From positions 1-64,000 of the forward strand of contig NZ_FOXO01000012.1 of the NCBI RefSeq assembly GCF_900115735.1: 64,000 bases of DNA, in the 5' to 3' direction. Shown here in pieces: positions 18,595 through 28,062 of the stretch. The notes beneath the pieces were generated by a model that saw nothing but the letters and a program-made list of their open reading frames with translations, was not told where the DNA came from and did not search any database. Numbering within the stretch: the stretch's first letter is position 1; the number at the start of each line of letters is the position of its first letter. The DNA comes from Butyrivibrio proteoclasticus (GTDB lineage Bacteria > Bacillota > Clostridia > Lachnospirales > Lachnospiraceae). The translations under genes were made by a program, and so were the position numbers.

Positions 18595-18867
18595 TTAGAT
18601 CCTGTGCATTGAATCAAAAATCTCTTCTTTCTGACACTTTATAACTACACCTATTTCTTTCCCAAGGCTCTCAAGGTCATCAGCCACCTGATTAAATTCC
18701 TTATTTGTTCCAGACATATCAACTATCATCATCATGTTAAAAAATCCACTGACAATCGTCTGGGAAATATCGAGAATGTTGATACCTGACTCTGCAAGAT
18801 AAGTACACACTTTAGCTATAATACCTACTGTATCCTTGCCAACTACTGTAATGATTGTTTTTTTCAT
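18595..18867 (-). CDS. ACT domain-containing protein (UPF0237)
   Basis: A 90-residue stand-alone ACT domain: beta strand KKTIITVVGKDTVGIIAKV, then the glycine-containing turn AESGINILDISQTI, and a second beta-alpha-beta half. ACT domains bind amino acids or other small effectors, and this one presumably regulates the UPF0210 partner gene product downstream. The start is fixed by AAGGAGGAGATC directly before ATG 18867. Confidence 0.92.
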   Translation of the reverse strand: MKKTIITVVGKDTVGIIAKVCTYLAESGINILDISQTIVSGFFNMMMIVDMSGTNKEFNQVADDLESLGKEIGVVIKCQKEEIFDSMHRI

Positions 18868-18941
18868 GATCTCCTCCTTATTGTACACGATGCTGTCAGT
18901 GCTCAGTTCATGCCTTGCAGCACCGGTTAAAATTCAAACCA

Positions 18942-19739
18942 TCAAAACTCAAGAACTGTAGAAATCGAACTTCTATCCGCAACCATAATAGGAAAACCGT
19001 CATTATATTTTAAGCTTTCATTCATCTGTAATTCCACTCGAACTGCTTCATATGCAAGTTCCGGAAGATTATTCTCTTTTGAAAGATGCCCCAAAAATAC
19101 ACCCTGCAATTTATTATTGATGAGCCTGCCAAGTAACTCACCACTTTTTTCATTACACAAATGTCCCTTGTCTCCCAATATTCTTGCTTTAAGAACATAT
19201 GGATAAGGCCCTGTCTGAAGCATTCTTATATCGTGATTAGCTTCGAGTAATAGTGAATCACAATCAGATAAACGTTTTACTATATAGTCATCATAACAGC
19301 CAAGGTCTGTGGCAACTCCAACTTTTTTGTCGCCAACAACTACTGTGTAGCCACATGGTTCATTGGCATCATGTGATATAGTCATTGGATTTATCTTCAT
19401 ATCTCCAACCAGGACTTCTTTATCTACCATTACCTGCACAAACCTTGAATTAATCATTTCAGCCTTTTTATCGCTTGCTTTAATTCCTTGTATTGTACCA
19501 CCCGTTGCATAGATCGGTATATCAAATTTCTTTAAAATTGTGTGAAGTGCTGCAATATGATCTGTGTGCTCATGTGTGACAAAAATGGCACTTATATCTG
19601 AAAGTGTAAGATCAAGAGATTTAAGTCCCTCTTCAATTCTCTTTTTGCTAACGCCTGCGTCTATTAAAATGTGGGTGTTGTCTGAACCGATATATGTACA
19701 GTTTCCGCTACTCCCACTGGCAATACTTGTAAATCTCAT
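18942..19739 (-). CDS. MBL-fold metallohydrolase (YycJ/WalJ-like)
   Basis: A 265-residue metallo-beta-lactamase-fold protein with the metal-binding THEHTDHI motif (residues ~54-61) and downstream ISHDANEPCGY and LLLEANHDIRML metal ligands. The pattern resembles YycJ/WalJ, a predicted 5'-3' nuclease linked to DNA replication and cell-wall signalling in Firmicutes. No walKR genes are nearby. Substrate assignment is from family resemblance. Confidence 0.85.
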   Translation of the reverse strand: MRFTSIASGSSGNCTYIGSDNTHILIDAGVSKKRIEEGLKSLDLTLSDISAIFVTHEHTDHIAALHTILKKFDIPIYATGGTIQGIKASDKKAEMINSRFVQVMVDKEVLVGDMKINPMTISHDANEPCGYTVVVGDKKVGVATDLGCYDDYIVKRLSDCDSLLLEANHDIRMLQTGPYPYVLKARILGDKGHLCNEKSGELLGRLINNKLQGVFLGHLSKENNLPELAYEAVRVELQMNESLKYNDGFPIMVADRSSISTVLEF

Positions 19740-19835
19740 ATATTCCCCGTTTCACTGCTTAATCTTTCAATATATTAGCTTATTTCTGCAAAAAAAGCCA
19801 TATATAAATAAAAGTATGGCATAAGCTTAAGATAT

Positions 19836-19887
19836 AAAGTAAAAAGAGAATTCTTTGCTAGCAAATAGCCCGCACAAGAATCCTCTT
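19836..19887 (-). terminator. Intrinsic terminator downstream of the FtsA-like gene
   Basis: On the minus strand a 12-bp stem (AAGAGGATTCTT with AAGAATTCTCTT, arms 19876-19887 and 19844-19855) is followed by TTTTACTTT. A second hairpin without a T-run precedes it at 19888-19918. Confidence 0.7.
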
Positions 19888-19934
19888 ACAAATCTATATT
19901 TCAAATAGATATATTTGTGTCTGCACTCCTCAAA

Positions 19935-22100
19935 TCATTTCCAATAAACTTCTATTTTGTCCCCTTCCTTAATGGTCTGAAGATAATCCGGAGTGCTACC
20001 ATTTAAAATCGTTACCACAGATCTACCCTGCGGCTTTGACAGATCAAAATCAATCGCATCAAAAACATCAACAAACACATAATCTGCTTTGCCATGGAGA
20101 GTCACTGGATCATTATTGACAACAACGTGAAGGTCATGAGCCAATATATTTTTTACAGGTTCAGTCTCATCATTTTCATAAGTCCCGGTATCAACAGGAG
20201 AATCAAGTGTAAGCTGTCCATTGGAATTCGTAGCAATTTTGGCCGCTTTCTCTTCGTTCTCAATAACCTCTTCATTTTCCTGGCTAATGGCAACTTCATC
20301 CGCAGAAGGATAATCCTTATAGTAATCCATGATCATATCATCCTGAGACTTAAACTCTACCTTGAAATTCTCATAGACAGGAGTATCTTTGTCACCCCTC
20401 TCATTATTGACCATAATGACCGTATCTTCTGTTAATTCAATATCGAGAAGTTCAGCAATCTGCGCAGCTGTATTGTAATCAAGGACCTTCACTTCATCTC
20501 CGGGCTGGATCGAATACAACGGAGTCTGAAGCTGTCCATTTACAGTTGCATATCTGGATGCTTCAATCTTTTTGCCATCAACATTTACGTTAAATTTGGT
20601 TTTAAACTCAGGAATACTTTCAATAACAGCCTTTCCGGGAGCGCCAGCAGTTGATGGCGTCACATCAATGATATCATTGGCGTGGATTTTAGTATGGATA
20701 TCTGCAGGTTTTCCGTTAAGAGTAATTACAGCTGCTTCTCCGGGTTCTCCACGGGAAGTCCTCTCTTTTCCGTTTACTGTAAACCGTAGTTCTTCTCCCC
20801 TCTTTGGGAAAAGATCTTCATTAGGAAATGCAACCTGCATTGCAGCATCAACTATCTGAAGTTTGCCGTTATCATAAATCTTGGTCTGTGTTCCATTGAA
20901 TGAAACAAAGATAAAGTTGTTTGCTTCTTCATAGTAGCTGATACAGATTCCAAGTGGTGTTACTATTAGAGAATTCTTCTCAATCCCATTGTTATTCAGG
21001 AATACAATGTCCTTCATAACTTCCTCACCGCGAAGAGCAACTCTTTCCTCGGAAATGTCCATTTCTCTGGCAATTGCCTTAACATATCCCGGAACACATC
21101 CACCGCCGCCAACTACAAACACAGCGCTTACCGCTTTGTCTCCGTTTAATCTTTTTATTTCCTCTACGGCTTTTTTAGCCATTTCATCAACTTTAGGCTT
21201 AATGACTTTAGCAATCTCTTTTGCCGTAATAGTCTTCTTAAGCCCCATGATATCAACATAATCAACTTTTTCAGAATGACTTGCTGCTATTTTTATTTCA
21301 TCTGCAGAATTAAAATCAACAAGGCAATACTGAGCAATGATTTCTGTAATATCATCTCCTGCAAGGGGAAGCATTCCATAAGCTGTAATTGAGCCGTCAT
21401 CAGTTACACAGATATCACTTGTACCTGCTCCAACATCAATAAGAGCAAGATTCAACATTCTAAATCTTTCAGGAATCGCAACCATCATAGCAGCGATAGG
21501 CTCCAATGTAAGATTAGCAACCATAAGTCCCGCTCTCTCGCAAGCCTTATACAGTCCATCAACACAATCATCAGGAAGAAAAGTAGCAATAAGCTCAACG
21601 CTGACCTTTCCTGCATTATGGCCTTCAAGATTGGCTATCTGATAACCATCAAGGTAATAGTGCATTACCGAGTAACCCACAAGGTAAAACTTTAGTCCGG
21701 AAGTATTTTTACTGATGAATTCCGCATATGCTTTTTCAACAGCACCGGAATCAAGATTATAGATATCCTCATCAGTAATATCGTGAGAATCCTGATACTC
21801 ATAATCATAAGTAGTTCTTACTGTTTTAAGAACACGACCAGCCGCAGCAATACAGACATCTGTAAGATGAATGTCAGTCTGCTGTTCCAAGGCTTCTTTG
21901 ACCATTTTGATTGTCATTCCAACCTTGCCAATATCATGAATCTGTCCGTCAAGCATAGCCCTTGTCTGGTGCTTTTCAACTGCCTGGGCAATTACGTTAA
22001 ATTTTCCTTCCTTCATGTACCCGACAGTACCAACGACGCTTCTGGTTCCGATATCAAGTCCAAATACAACTTTCTGATCTTTTTGCTCTAAACTAGCCAT
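19935..22100 (-). CDS. FtsA-like actin-fold ATPase with long C-terminal extension
   Basis: A 721-residue protein. Residues ~10-400 are an actin-like ATPase of the FtsA/PilM group: phosphate-1 FGLDIGTRSVVG, phosphate-2 LALIDVGAGTSDI, adenosine motif FVVGGGGCVPGYV. FtsA proper has ~420 residues, so ~300 more follow, rich in beta strands with repeated small domains (for example VDGKKIEASRYATVNGQ and GDEVKVLDYNTAAQIAELL). This long form is typical of Lachnospiraceae. It may work in division or envelope assembly; a canonical C-terminal FtsA membrane helix is not evident. Confidence 0.8.
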   Translation of the reverse strand: MASLEQKDQKVVFGLDIGTRSVVGTVGYMKEGKFNVIAQAVEKHQTRAMLDGQIHDIGKVGMTIKMVKEALEQQTDIHLTDVCIAAAGRVLKTVRTTYDYEYQDSHDITDEDIYNLDSGAVEKAYAEFISKNTSGLKFYLVGYSVMHYYLDGYQIANLEGHNAGKVSVELIATFLPDDCVDGLYKACERAGLMVANLTLEPIAAMMVAIPERFRMLNLALIDVGAGTSDICVTDDGSITAYGMLPLAGDDITEIIAQYCLVDFNSADEIKIAASHSEKVDYVDIMGLKKTITAKEIAKVIKPKVDEMAKKAVEEIKRLNGDKAVSAVFVVGGGGCVPGYVKAIAREMDISEERVALRGEEVMKDIVFLNNNGIEKNSLIVTPLGICISYYEEANNFIFVSFNGTQTKIYDNGKLQIVDAAMQVAFPNEDLFPKRGEELRFTVNGKERTSRGEPGEAAVITLNGKPADIHTKIHANDIIDVTPSTAGAPGKAVIESIPEFKTKFNVNVDGKKIEASRYATVNGQLQTPLYSIQPGDEVKVLDYNTAAQIAELLDIELTEDTVIMVNNERGDKDTPVYENFKVEFKSQDDMIMDYYKDYPSADEVAISQENEEVIENEEKAAKIATNSNGQLTLDSPVDTGTYENDETEPVKNILAHDLHVVVNNDPVTLHGKADYVFVDVFDAIDFDLSKPQGRSVVTILNGSTPDYLQTIKEGDKIEVYWK

Positions 22101-22140
22101 TATGCCACCAAGCCCCCTCGCACAATTTTTCGAACAAAAA

Positions 22141-22761
22141 CTAAATCTTCCAAAGTTTCAATCTATTGTCTATCTCAGAAAATGCCAAGCTGTCCTCGCC
22201 GCTGTTATCAATTACAAAAGCACAATGCTCTCTAAAAACCTCATCACATAGCTGACTCTTAAATATGTCAGTCACTTTCTGATCAGAATATCCTCTGGAA
22301 GCCTTTAGCCTTTTGCGACGTGTATCCTCATCAGCGTAAACATACCACAGTTCGTCTACAATTTTGTCATATCCATTCTCAATAAGAAGGGCCGCTTCTA
22401 CAAAAACAAAATCATAAACTCCTCTTTTACGCTCATCATCTACTATATTAATAATATATTGATTTACTGCAGGATGCAAAATATTATTTACGGTTTTTAG
22501 TTTATTTTTATTATTGAATATAGCCTTCGCCATAAGTGCTTTATCTATTTCGCCATCATCAGAAAGAATTTCTTTTCCCAACGCCTCAACCAAAGCATCA
22601 TAGGCAGGATATCCTTTTTTCTTTATATCATTGGCAACATCATCAGACATAATAACAAGACAGTTATAATTATCTCTGATATATGAAAGAAGCGTGCTCT
22701 TTCCGGCACCTACTCCGCCCGTTATTCCTATAATATTTGTTTTTCCCTTTTGAAGTGCCAT
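22141..22761 (-). CDS. coaE: Dephospho-CoA kinase
   Basis: Last step of coenzyme A synthesis: ATP-dependent phosphorylation of the 3'-hydroxyl of dephospho-CoA. A 206-residue P-loop kinase with GITGGVGAGKSTLLSY at residues ~13-28, the substrate DDVAND region, FVEAALLIENGYDKIVD and the lid arginines in DEDTRRKRLKASRGY. It lies 36 nt after polA, a common pairing (polA-coaE) in Firmicutes. Confidence 0.93.
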   Translation of the reverse strand: MALQKGKTNIIGITGGVGAGKSTLLSYIRDNYNCLVIMSDDVANDIKKKGYPAYDALVEALGKEILSDDGEIDKALMAKAIFNNKNKLKTVNNILHPAVNQYIINIVDDERKRGVYDFVFVEAALLIENGYDKIVDELWYVYADEDTRRKRLKASRGYSDQKVTDIFKSQLCDEVFREHCAFVIDNSGEDSLAFSEIDNRLKLWKI

Positions 22762-22797
22762 TTTAACAACATCCTTTGATATTTACTAACCCTAAAC

Positions 22798-24948
22798 TTA
22801 CTTAGCTTCGTACCAGTCACTTCCTGTGTGGCAGTCTGCGCTGAGCGGAACACGAAGATTTGCTGATTTTTCCATTTCTTTAGTCAAAAGATCTGTCACA
22901 ATATCAACTTCATCATTATATGTCTCTATAACCAACTCATCATGGATCTGAAGAATAAGCCTTGACTTAAGCCCCATTTCTTTTAGTTTGAAAAAAACAT
23001 TTATCATGGCAATCTTCATAATATCAGCTGCGCTTCCCTGAATAGGCGCATTCATGGCTACTCTCTCACCAAATTGTCTCATGTTAAAATTGCCTGACTT
23101 AAGCTCGGGCATAGGGCGTCTTCTTCCGTACATTGTCTCTGAGTATCCTTTTGCCTTTGCACTTGCAATAACTGACTCCTGATACTCTTTCACACCCGGA
23201 TATGTTTCAAAGTACTTATCCATATACTCTTTGGCCTCTTTTGCAGAAATTGAAAGATCCTGCGAAAGACCAAACGCACTTATTCCATAAACAATTCCAA
23301 AGTTAACTGCCTTGGCGCTCCTTCTCTGAAGTGGAGTTACTTCATCAAATGGAACATGAAAAACCTTTGATGCCGTTATCGTATGAATATCATCACCATC
23401 ATGGAAAGCCTTGATAAGCTCTTCATCCTCTGACATATGTGCAAGTATTCTAAGCTCAACCTGTGAATAATCAGCGTCAGCAAATACGCACCCTTCTTTG
23501 GGAACAAAGACCTTCCTGATAAGTCTTCCAAGCTCTGTCCTCATGGGAATATTCTGAAGATTAGGCTCTGTGGAACTGATCCTTCCGGTAGCTGTAATTG
23601 TCTGATTAAAGCTTGTATGTATCCTGTCATCAGCTTCGATATAAGCAGCAAGGCCATCTGCATAAGTTGACTTTAATTTGGCAAGTCCTCTATACTCAAG
23701 AATATCTGCCACTATCTTATGCTCAGGAGCAAGCTTTTCAAGAACCTCTGCTGCAGTAGAATACCCTGACTTGGTCTTTTTCTCTGCAGGAAGTCCAAGC
23801 TTTTCAAAAAGAATCTCCCCAAGCTGTTTTGGAGAATTGATATTAAACTCACATCCTGCTGCCTCGTAGATTGCTTTTTCAAGCTCTACAATACGAACCA
23901 GGAGTTTATCTCCATAGGCCTTCAACTCATCTCTTTTTGCTATGATTCCCTCTTTTTCCATAGAGAAAAGAATATATGAAAGAGGCATCTCAATATTATA
24001 AAAAAGTCTTAACATCTGTAGTTTTTCAAGTTTCTTTCTAATAAGAGGTGCCGCTCTATATATAACTTCACAGGCTTTTGATGCATAATCGCTTAAAGCC
24101 TTTTCTTCTGCATTTCGCAGGCTGTCTTTTCCAAATACATCTGCTTTTTTAGGAAGCCTGAGATCAAGATACTCCTTGGCAACATCCTCAATCTGATAAT
24201 CGTTTTTAAGCGGATTAACAAGGTAAGCACCAATAAGAGCATCAAAACATCTCTTGTCGCTGTCATTTATCTCTTTATCATCATAGCCATTTATTCTCTC
24301 TTCTATTTCATAAGGTGCAAAATAATAGAAACAGCTCTTTATATCAAAAGTAGCCAGACTGCAAGTTTTGCTAAGCACGCTCAACTTCTTTCCAAGATAA
24401 TCAGCAGTTATAAAGTTTTCTACCGGAATATAATAGATTTCTTTGCCATCAAAGCAAATTGAAAGCCCAATAACATCTTTTTTCTTGGTTCCATCAACAG
24501 ACAAATTGTCGTATAAGAAAAAGAATGAGGCAAAATCAGCTTTCTTACCAAATAAAGCTTCTACCTCATTAAGATCTGAAGTAATTTTCACAGCACCTTC
24601 AAATGATGCTGATTTTATCGCTGTTCCTATGGGGGATAGCTTTGAAAGTTCTGCATCGAGACGGCATAGCAGTTCATCATTTATAGAAATAAGCACCTCT
24701 CCATTTAAGGAAAGAAGTCCTTCAAAACTATCTATCTGATACCTAATTGCAGGAATAACACCTTCCTTTTCATCCTCGTTTTTTACAATTTCAATCTCAC
24801 TGTAATCACCCGACTTTAATATGCCGGAAAGCTTATATACAGCACCATATACACCATTTATAAAATTACCATCTGCATCAGTAAATGCAGGCATAGAATA
24901 AAAAGCTTTTTTTACAAAATCAACAATATCTAAAGATAATTTACTCAA
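22798..24948 (-). CDS. polA: DNA polymerase I, short form lacking the 5' nuclease core
   Basis: A 716-residue family A polymerase. The polymerase domain is intact: motif A FADADYSQVELRILAHM, motif B RRSAKAVNFGIVYG, motif C LILQIHDELVIE, plus TGRISSTEPNLQNIP. The usual protein has ~880-930 residues. Residues ~4-45 still resemble the start of the 5' nuclease domain (KKAFYSMPAFTDADGNF and NGVYGAVYKLSGIL), after which most of that domain is absent. The middle exonuclease-like domain (~120-300) lacks the DxE proofreading motif. So polymerisation is expected, without flap removal or proofreading. Confidence 0.9.
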   Translation of the reverse strand: MSKLSLDIVDFVKKAFYSMPAFTDADGNFINGVYGAVYKLSGILKSGDYSEIEIVKNEDEKEGVIPAIRYQIDSFEGLLSLNGEVLISINDELLCRLDAELSKLSPIGTAIKSASFEGAVKITSDLNEVEALFGKKADFASFFFLYDNLSVDGTKKKDVIGLSICFDGKEIYYIPVENFITADYLGKKLSVLSKTCSLATFDIKSCFYYFAPYEIEERINGYDDKEINDSDKRCFDALIGAYLVNPLKNDYQIEDVAKEYLDLRLPKKADVFGKDSLRNAEEKALSDYASKACEVIYRAAPLIRKKLEKLQMLRLFYNIEMPLSYILFSMEKEGIIAKRDELKAYGDKLLVRIVELEKAIYEAAGCEFNINSPKQLGEILFEKLGLPAEKKTKSGYSTAAEVLEKLAPEHKIVADILEYRGLAKLKSTYADGLAAYIEADDRIHTSFNQTITATGRISSTEPNLQNIPMRTELGRLIRKVFVPKEGCVFADADYSQVELRILAHMSEDEELIKAFHDGDDIHTITASKVFHVPFDEVTPLQRRSAKAVNFGIVYGISAFGLSQDLSISAKEAKEYMDKYFETYPGVKEYQESVIASAKAKGYSETMYGRRRPMPELKSGNFNMRQFGERVAMNAPIQGSAADIMKIAMINVFFKLKEMGLKSRLILQIHDELVIETYNDEVDIVTDLLTKEMEKSANLRVPLSADCHTGSDWYEAK

Positions 24949-24978
24949 ATTTCATCCCCAACCTGTCTAAAATGTAAA

Positions 24979-25302
24979 TCATAATGTAAATGCAAGAACT
25001 GTTACTGTCACCATAAGGACAACGACCGCCAGCTCCAAAAGTATGCTGAAAAGAAAAAGATTCCTTCGAAATTTCAGCCTTTTTTTTGCGTCTTTAATAA
25101 GGATAAGAAGTTCCTGTTTGAGGTTAAAGGTATTACCATCCTCAAGCCTCTGCATACCGGTCTTCACAAGAAACTGTATAGTAAGCTCCTCCTTACATTC
25201 AGGACAGTTGTCTATGTGCTCGATAAATTCTGCCAGGTCCTTATTATCAAGGTCATCGTCTAGAAATAATGGAATTAGTTTTTCAGCCTCTTTGCATGTC
25301 AT
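24979..25302 (-). CDS. Small zinc-finger (anti-sigma-type) single-pass membrane protein
   Basis: A 107-residue protein. Residues 1-45 form a putative zinc-finger of the zf-HC2/anti-sigma type: C3 and the H-x(3)-C-x(2)-C cluster in EFIEHIDNCPECKEEL. A linker and basic stretch (KDAKKRLKFRR) lead to one C-terminal transmembrane helix. Such proteins usually hold a sigma factor at the membrane, but no sigma-factor gene is adjacent. The ATG at 25302 has no clear ribosome-binding site; it lies 44 nt after the EAL-protein stop. Confidence 0.7.
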   Translation of the reverse strand: MTCKEAEKLIPLFLDDDLDNKDLAEFIEHIDNCPECKEELTIQFLVKTGMQRLEDGNTFNLKQELLILIKDAKKRLKFRRNLFLFSILLELAVVVLMVTVTVLAFTL

Positions 25303-25345
25303 AATAATAAAATACAATAATTTGAAGTTTAATTCCACTTTAAAT

Positions 25346-27301
25346 TTATGTTTCACATCCAAGTACAACTCTATCGTAGTCCCAGAACCTGACCTGTATC
25401 TCGTTCTTTGAAAGCGGGGCCGACATATAATTCCCTGACATATAATCACCACCAACCTCAAGGATCTTTTCAAAATAAATCTTATTGTCCACGCCGCCTA
25501 TCAAAATTTTCTTTCCAAGCTGCGTAAGCATATCTGTTCTGGCCCTCATGATGATATCGCCCTGTTTAACCATATCCGGATCAAGAAAACGCCAGGCACT
25601 CATGATGACTCCATCAAATTTCTCCATAGCATCAAGTGTTATCCTTGATGAATCTTTTCCATAATTCCCAAGAAAAAGTCTTATTCCGGTGTCATAGAAC
25701 TCATTTACAACATACCTTAAATTGTCTTCCGACATTTCCGCCATTGTGTCACTTATGTCAAAAGCAATAAGTTTAGGATCTACATTATACTTAACAAGCA
25801 ATTCCTGCACAGTTGTAACAAGTTTTTTATTCAACACCTTAGCAGCCATGATATGGATTAGAACAAAATCAATATTCATATATCCCTTGTTAACATCATT
25901 TCCAAGAAATTGCATTATTGACTCGATCATTCTTATTTCAAGTTCTTCTGCAAACCCCGTTCTCTCCGCAATAGGCATGAACTCCCTGAAATTCACTTCT
26001 CCAAGCTCATCGTCCTCTAGTTTTAAAAGTGCCTGCGCAGCCTTTATACATCCGCATTTTTTGCCATATATAGGCTGATAGTACACATGGAATTTATTCT
26101 CCGATATTCCTTGTGAAATAGCCTTTTCTACTTCAATTGTCCTTAAGAGAAACTCCAGATTTCTCCCCTTGATAATTTTCCCGTAATCATCAGCATCAAG
26201 TGGTGCCTCAGATAAAAGAACTATATCATCCGCATATTTAAACTCATCAGGATATCCGGCGACAAGAATTGTAGCATTGACCTTTGTTTCACCCTTATCT
26301 GTAAAAAAGCCTTCTTCAAACCTACCGCCCAAAGTCTCTGCCATATCGTTTACTTTTTTATCATCTGCATCAGGAATAATGATAAAAAAATTTGCATCAC
26401 CATTTCTGTATACATTCAGATAAGTATTGATGCCATGTATTATTGAAACAATCTCCGAAAGTATCCTGTCAAAACTGTCTACGCCCATAATTCTTCGATA
26501 ATTATCTGCATTATCTACCCTTATGCAGATTATCTTAAAGCTTCTCTTCATGCCTATGATATTCCCTAAATCCTGTAATAGAGCTATCCTATTGTAGGCC
26601 TTGGTTGTAGAATCCAATCTTTCATCCTCTTTTTCCACCATGACCATAAGCCCCATTAGCCCTATTGCCTCACATAAGATTTCACAAGAAATCAACGGAA
26701 ATACCAGTTGTACAACCATCCCAATAAATGTAAGCACAAGAAAATAGGCCAAAGCAGCTATCTTCGTATAATTCACAGCTTTCCAGTATTTAAACAACAT
26801 CACCACGCAATTGATAAAGTACAAAAAGCTTATGAAATACGCAACATAGCCACCCGCTTCGTTTTTAAAATTTGCATTTTCATCCAATGAAAACATTATA
26901 TGAGTGAGCGGATTAGTCAGAATAGCTATATCTATAATCGCTAAAGGTAAAAGAATTATTCTTTTCCTTACCTTTCCGAATCTGAACAAGACGTCACAGA
27001 CAAATGACATATAATACAAAAAAATAACTACTGTACCAAAATGAATAAAATAATAGAACGAATTAAGAAAAAAGCAGATGTCATATTTTACTTTATAAGG
27101 AATATCAGGAATTTCAGCGACACCTGCACAGATCAGCCCGACGATAGAATCTGTGAACACTATATATATAAGTATCAAAAAGAGTCTCCTTCTGATACTT
27201 TTCTTAGTCTTAAGAACAGTCGTATAAAATATGCAGGTGATACTGATAATAGCCGCAGCAATTCTAAAACTCGCTGCACCTAGCAGATTCATCTCAATCA
27301 T
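25346..27301 (-). CDS. Membrane sensor with degenerate GGDEF and EAL domains
   Basis: A 651-residue protein. Residues ~1-215 are seven or so transmembrane helices nearly parallel to those of the kinase two genes upstream. A diguanylate-cyclase-like domain follows (~245-380) whose GGDEF site reads RNGDANFF, then an EAL-like domain (~395-645) with the signature changed to QALLKL, FDISDT for FELTES and LGNYGKDS for the DDFGTG loop. Neither cyclic-di-GMP synthesis nor hydrolysis is expected, but binding or protein contacts are possible. The ATG overlaps the response-regulator stop as ATGA. Confidence 0.85.
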   Translation of the reverse strand: MIEMNLLGAASFRIAAAIISITCIFYTTVLKTKKSIRRRLFLILIYIVFTDSIVGLICAGVAEIPDIPYKVKYDICFFLNSFYYFIHFGTVVIFLYYMSFVCDVLFRFGKVRKRIILLPLAIIDIAILTNPLTHIMFSLDENANFKNEAGGYVAYFISFLYFINCVVMLFKYWKAVNYTKIAALAYFLVLTFIGMVVQLVFPLISCEILCEAIGLMGLMVMVEKEDERLDSTTKAYNRIALLQDLGNIIGMKRSFKIICIRVDNADNYRRIMGVDSFDRILSEIVSIIHGINTYLNVYRNGDANFFIIIPDADDKKVNDMAETLGGRFEEGFFTDKGETKVNATILVAGYPDEFKYADDIVLLSEAPLDADDYGKIIKGRNLEFLLRTIEVEKAISQGISENKFHVYYQPIYGKKCGCIKAAQALLKLEDDELGEVNFREFMPIAERTGFAEELEIRMIESIMQFLGNDVNKGYMNIDFVLIHIMAAKVLNKKLVTTVQELLVKYNVDPKLIAFDISDTMAEMSEDNLRYVVNEFYDTGIRLFLGNYGKDSSRITLDAMEKFDGVIMSAWRFLDPDMVKQGDIIMRARTDMLTQLGKKILIGGVDNKIYFEKILEVGGDYMSGNYMSAPLSKNEIQVRFWDYDRVVLGCET

Positions 27302-28062
27302 CTTTTCTTCCCGGAATCAAAGAAATCTTCAAGAGTTTTTAACAGTTTCTCTTTAGTTATAGATTTCAAAAGGTAATCAACAGGTTTTAATGAAATAACG
27401 TTGGTAACAGATTCCCTGTCATTTTTCCCTGTCAAAAACATTATAGGAGTAGAGCTGGAAAAGCTCTCGCTCTTTAACATTTCCATTACTTTAGGCCCAT
27501 CAAGAACCGGCATATCATAGTCCAGCAGAATAAGATCAGCATGATTATTGGCCAGCCATGCAACCGCCTGAGTTCCGGAGTTAGCCATTCCAACCCTGTA
27601 AGTATCCTTTAATATTTCTCTCATCATCTGAAGAAAAGTAAGATCATCATCTATGATCAAAATGCATTTTCTTCTCTGCTGCTCAAATTCATCATCTGTT
27701 GCAGTAATTACTTTTGTCATGAGATCAGCCATATCGAGAGGTCTGTATACTTCAAAAGCAATGTCCTCTTTGGGAATGAATTTATGCGCAAATTTAAATG
27801 CCTCATCTTCACCGATAATAAGTACAACTTTATTATCTTCCACACACAGATCTTTCAGATATATAAATGCATCACGATGCTCCTCTATATCTGAATCTGT
27901 ATAGAGGACGATCAAATTTGCGTCACGGACATTTTCACTTATCTGTTTGATCGAATAATCCGAATCAGCAACTTTAAATTGCGCCTGTATGAGGTTGTTT
28001 TTAATTGCATTTACCATAAAGGTCTCATTTGTTCTGACCAGCAGGATCTTTTTATTGAACAT
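27298..28062 (-). CDS. Two-receiver response regulator without output domain
   Basis: A 254-residue protein made of two tandem receiver domains. The N-terminal one (~1-118) lacks the acidic pocket (LLVRTNETF in place of the DD pair; LIVLYTDSD at the phospho-site), so it is a pseudo-receiver. The C-terminal one (~130-250) is complete: IIDDDLTFL, phosphoacceptor Asp181 in LLDYDMPVLDG, FLTGK, and Lys in the YLLKS strand. There is no DNA-binding or enzymatic output. It should pass or absorb phosphate in the relay begun by the kinase upstream, whose stop overlaps this start by 1 nt (TAATG). Confidence 0.88.
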   Translation of the reverse strand: MFNKKILLVRTNETFMVNAIKNNLIQAQFKVADSDYSIKQISENVRDANLIVLYTDSDIEEHRDAFIYLKDLCVEDNKVVLIIGEDEAFKFAHKFIPKEDIAFEVYRPLDMADLMTKVITATDDEFEQQRRKCILIIDDDLTFLQMMREILKDTYRVGMANSGTQAVAWLANNHADLILLDYDMPVLDGPKVMEMLKSESFSSSTPIMFLTGKNDRESVTNVISLKPVDYLLKSITKEKLLKTLEDFFDSGKKR

